In this document: in pieces, positions 33,563-33,762 of the stretch
How the letters are laid out: each line of letters starts with the position of its first letter
How positions within the stretch are numbered: position 1 is the stretch's first letter
Assembly (NCBI GenBank): GCA_947482345.1
Contig: CANKJN010000017.1
Span: forward strand, 1-33,762
Direction: 5' to 3'
DNA: 33,762 bases
Source of the DNA: Spartobacteria bacterium
GTDB taxonomy: Bacteria; Verrucomicrobiota; Verrucomicrobiia; Chthoniobacterales; UBA6821
The notes under the pieces: model-generated
Told to the model about the DNA's origin: nothing
The model's database searches: none
The model's input: only the letters and a program-made list of their open reading frames with translations
Translations under genes and position numbers: made by a program

Positions 33563-33596
33563 GGCTAGCCCGGCCGTCGCTTCGCAGCCGTTACGG
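33563..33596 (-). repeat. 34-bp dispersed repeat, copy 2 (inverted)
   Basis: Reverse complement of 30521-30554 with two differences. It lies 12-45 bp beyond the stop codon of the IS5-family transposase, between that gene and pckG. Confidence 0.8.
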
Positions 33597-33607
33597 ATCC
33601 CTGTGCC

Positions 33608-33762
33608 TCAGGGCCTGTTAAGATAAAGGAGCGCATCGAAGATGAAGGCGATGTGGATGAAGGCGGTGAACATCACGTCGAGTTTTTCAAAGCGTGAGAA
33701 GATGCGGCGGAAGGCCTTGAGTCGACGGAACAGTCGCTCAACCTCATTACGCTTCTTGTAAA
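33608..33762 (-). CDS. IS5-family transposase, C-terminal part (continues beyond window)
   Basis: The last 51 codons of a DDE transposase are visible on the minus strand: YKKRNEVERLFRRLKAFRRI, then a SRFEKLDVMF segment, then a hydrophobic FIHIAFIFDALLYL and a short end NRP. The KRN.VER.F..LK pattern, with the final catalytic Glu in NEVERL, is that of the IS5 family (IS427-like branch). The 5' part lies to the right of the window, so intactness cannot be judged. The GGGCCTGTTAAG just inside the stop codon may be the terminal inverted repeat overlapping the gene. Confidence 0.85.
   Translation of the reverse strand, partial: YKKRNEVERLFRRLKAFRRIFSRFEKLDVMFTAFIHIAFIFDALLYLNRP
33608..33762 (-). 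mobile_element. IS5-family insertion sequence, right end only
   Basis: The element is inferred from the transposase end. Its outer boundary probably lies near 33610-33615, at GGGCCTGTTA, but only one end is visible, so neither the inverted repeat nor the target duplication can be confirmed. Confidence 0.6.

Overview
The window looks like a chromosomal segment of a Verrucomicrobiota-type bacterium. This is an inference from gene content: a giant secreted protein built of autotransporter-associated repeats, a XylR-type hybrid regulator (LacI-like sensor plus AraC DNA-binding domain), a Lys/Ala-tailed bS20, a GTP-type PEP carboxykinase, and start codons that mostly lack a Shine-Dalgarno sequence. 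No rRNA or species marker is present, so the phylum call is tentative.

Layout. (1) 1-5593, minus: the first ~1864 codons of a giant secreted protein, with a signal peptide, a GH64-like N-terminal domain and a long Asn/Thr/Gly-rich passenger; its C-terminus lies outside the window. (2) 5656-6395: a gene graveyard holding a WrbA-like flavodoxin pseudogene and a detached fragment of an autotransporter beta-barrel. (3) 6755-7906: XylR-like regulator, followed by the first copy of a ~275-bp MITE-like element. (4) 8657-10188: EVE-domain protein and a Gfo/Idh/MocA oxidoreductase. (5) 14621 down to 10258, minus: housekeeping cluster mnmA-ribBA-ribH-nusB-ftsY, partly translationally coupled. (6) 14880-15404: small outer-membrane protein with a clear promoter and terminator; the second MITE copy follows. 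(7) 15902-16383: tRNA(CAT) and rpsT. (8) 20638 down to 16459, minus: ABC exporter, glycosyltransferase-like protein, GxxExxY protein and AraC regulator, all overlapping or tightly spaced. (9) 30386 down to 20733, minus: complex I membrane module nuoH-I-J-K-L-M-N, followed closely by a CE7-type esterase and recF. (10) 30725-33443: Bax-inhibitor-1-like membrane protein divergent from pckG. (11) The window ends inside an IS5-family transposase.

How the parts fit. The nuo genes encode the proton-pumping arm plus the NuoI iron-sulfur subunit; nuoA-G are not here and must lie elsewhere if the complex is complete. The mnmA-ftsY cluster combines tRNA thiolation, riboflavin synthesis, antitermination and membrane targeting. 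The giant protein, XylR-like regulator, sugar-type oxidoreductase and CE7 esterase suggest a polysaccharide-using lifestyle (inference).

The least expected signals are: a TTTCC/CTTCC motif just upstream of about eleven start codons in place of Shine-Dalgarno; a two-copy MITE with an internal hairpin preserved by a compensatory base change and a TTAG duplication; a GxxExxY gene bounded by 12-bp direct repeats that include the start of the next gene; and a 34-bp repeat present in inverted orientation on both sides of the BI-1/pckG block.
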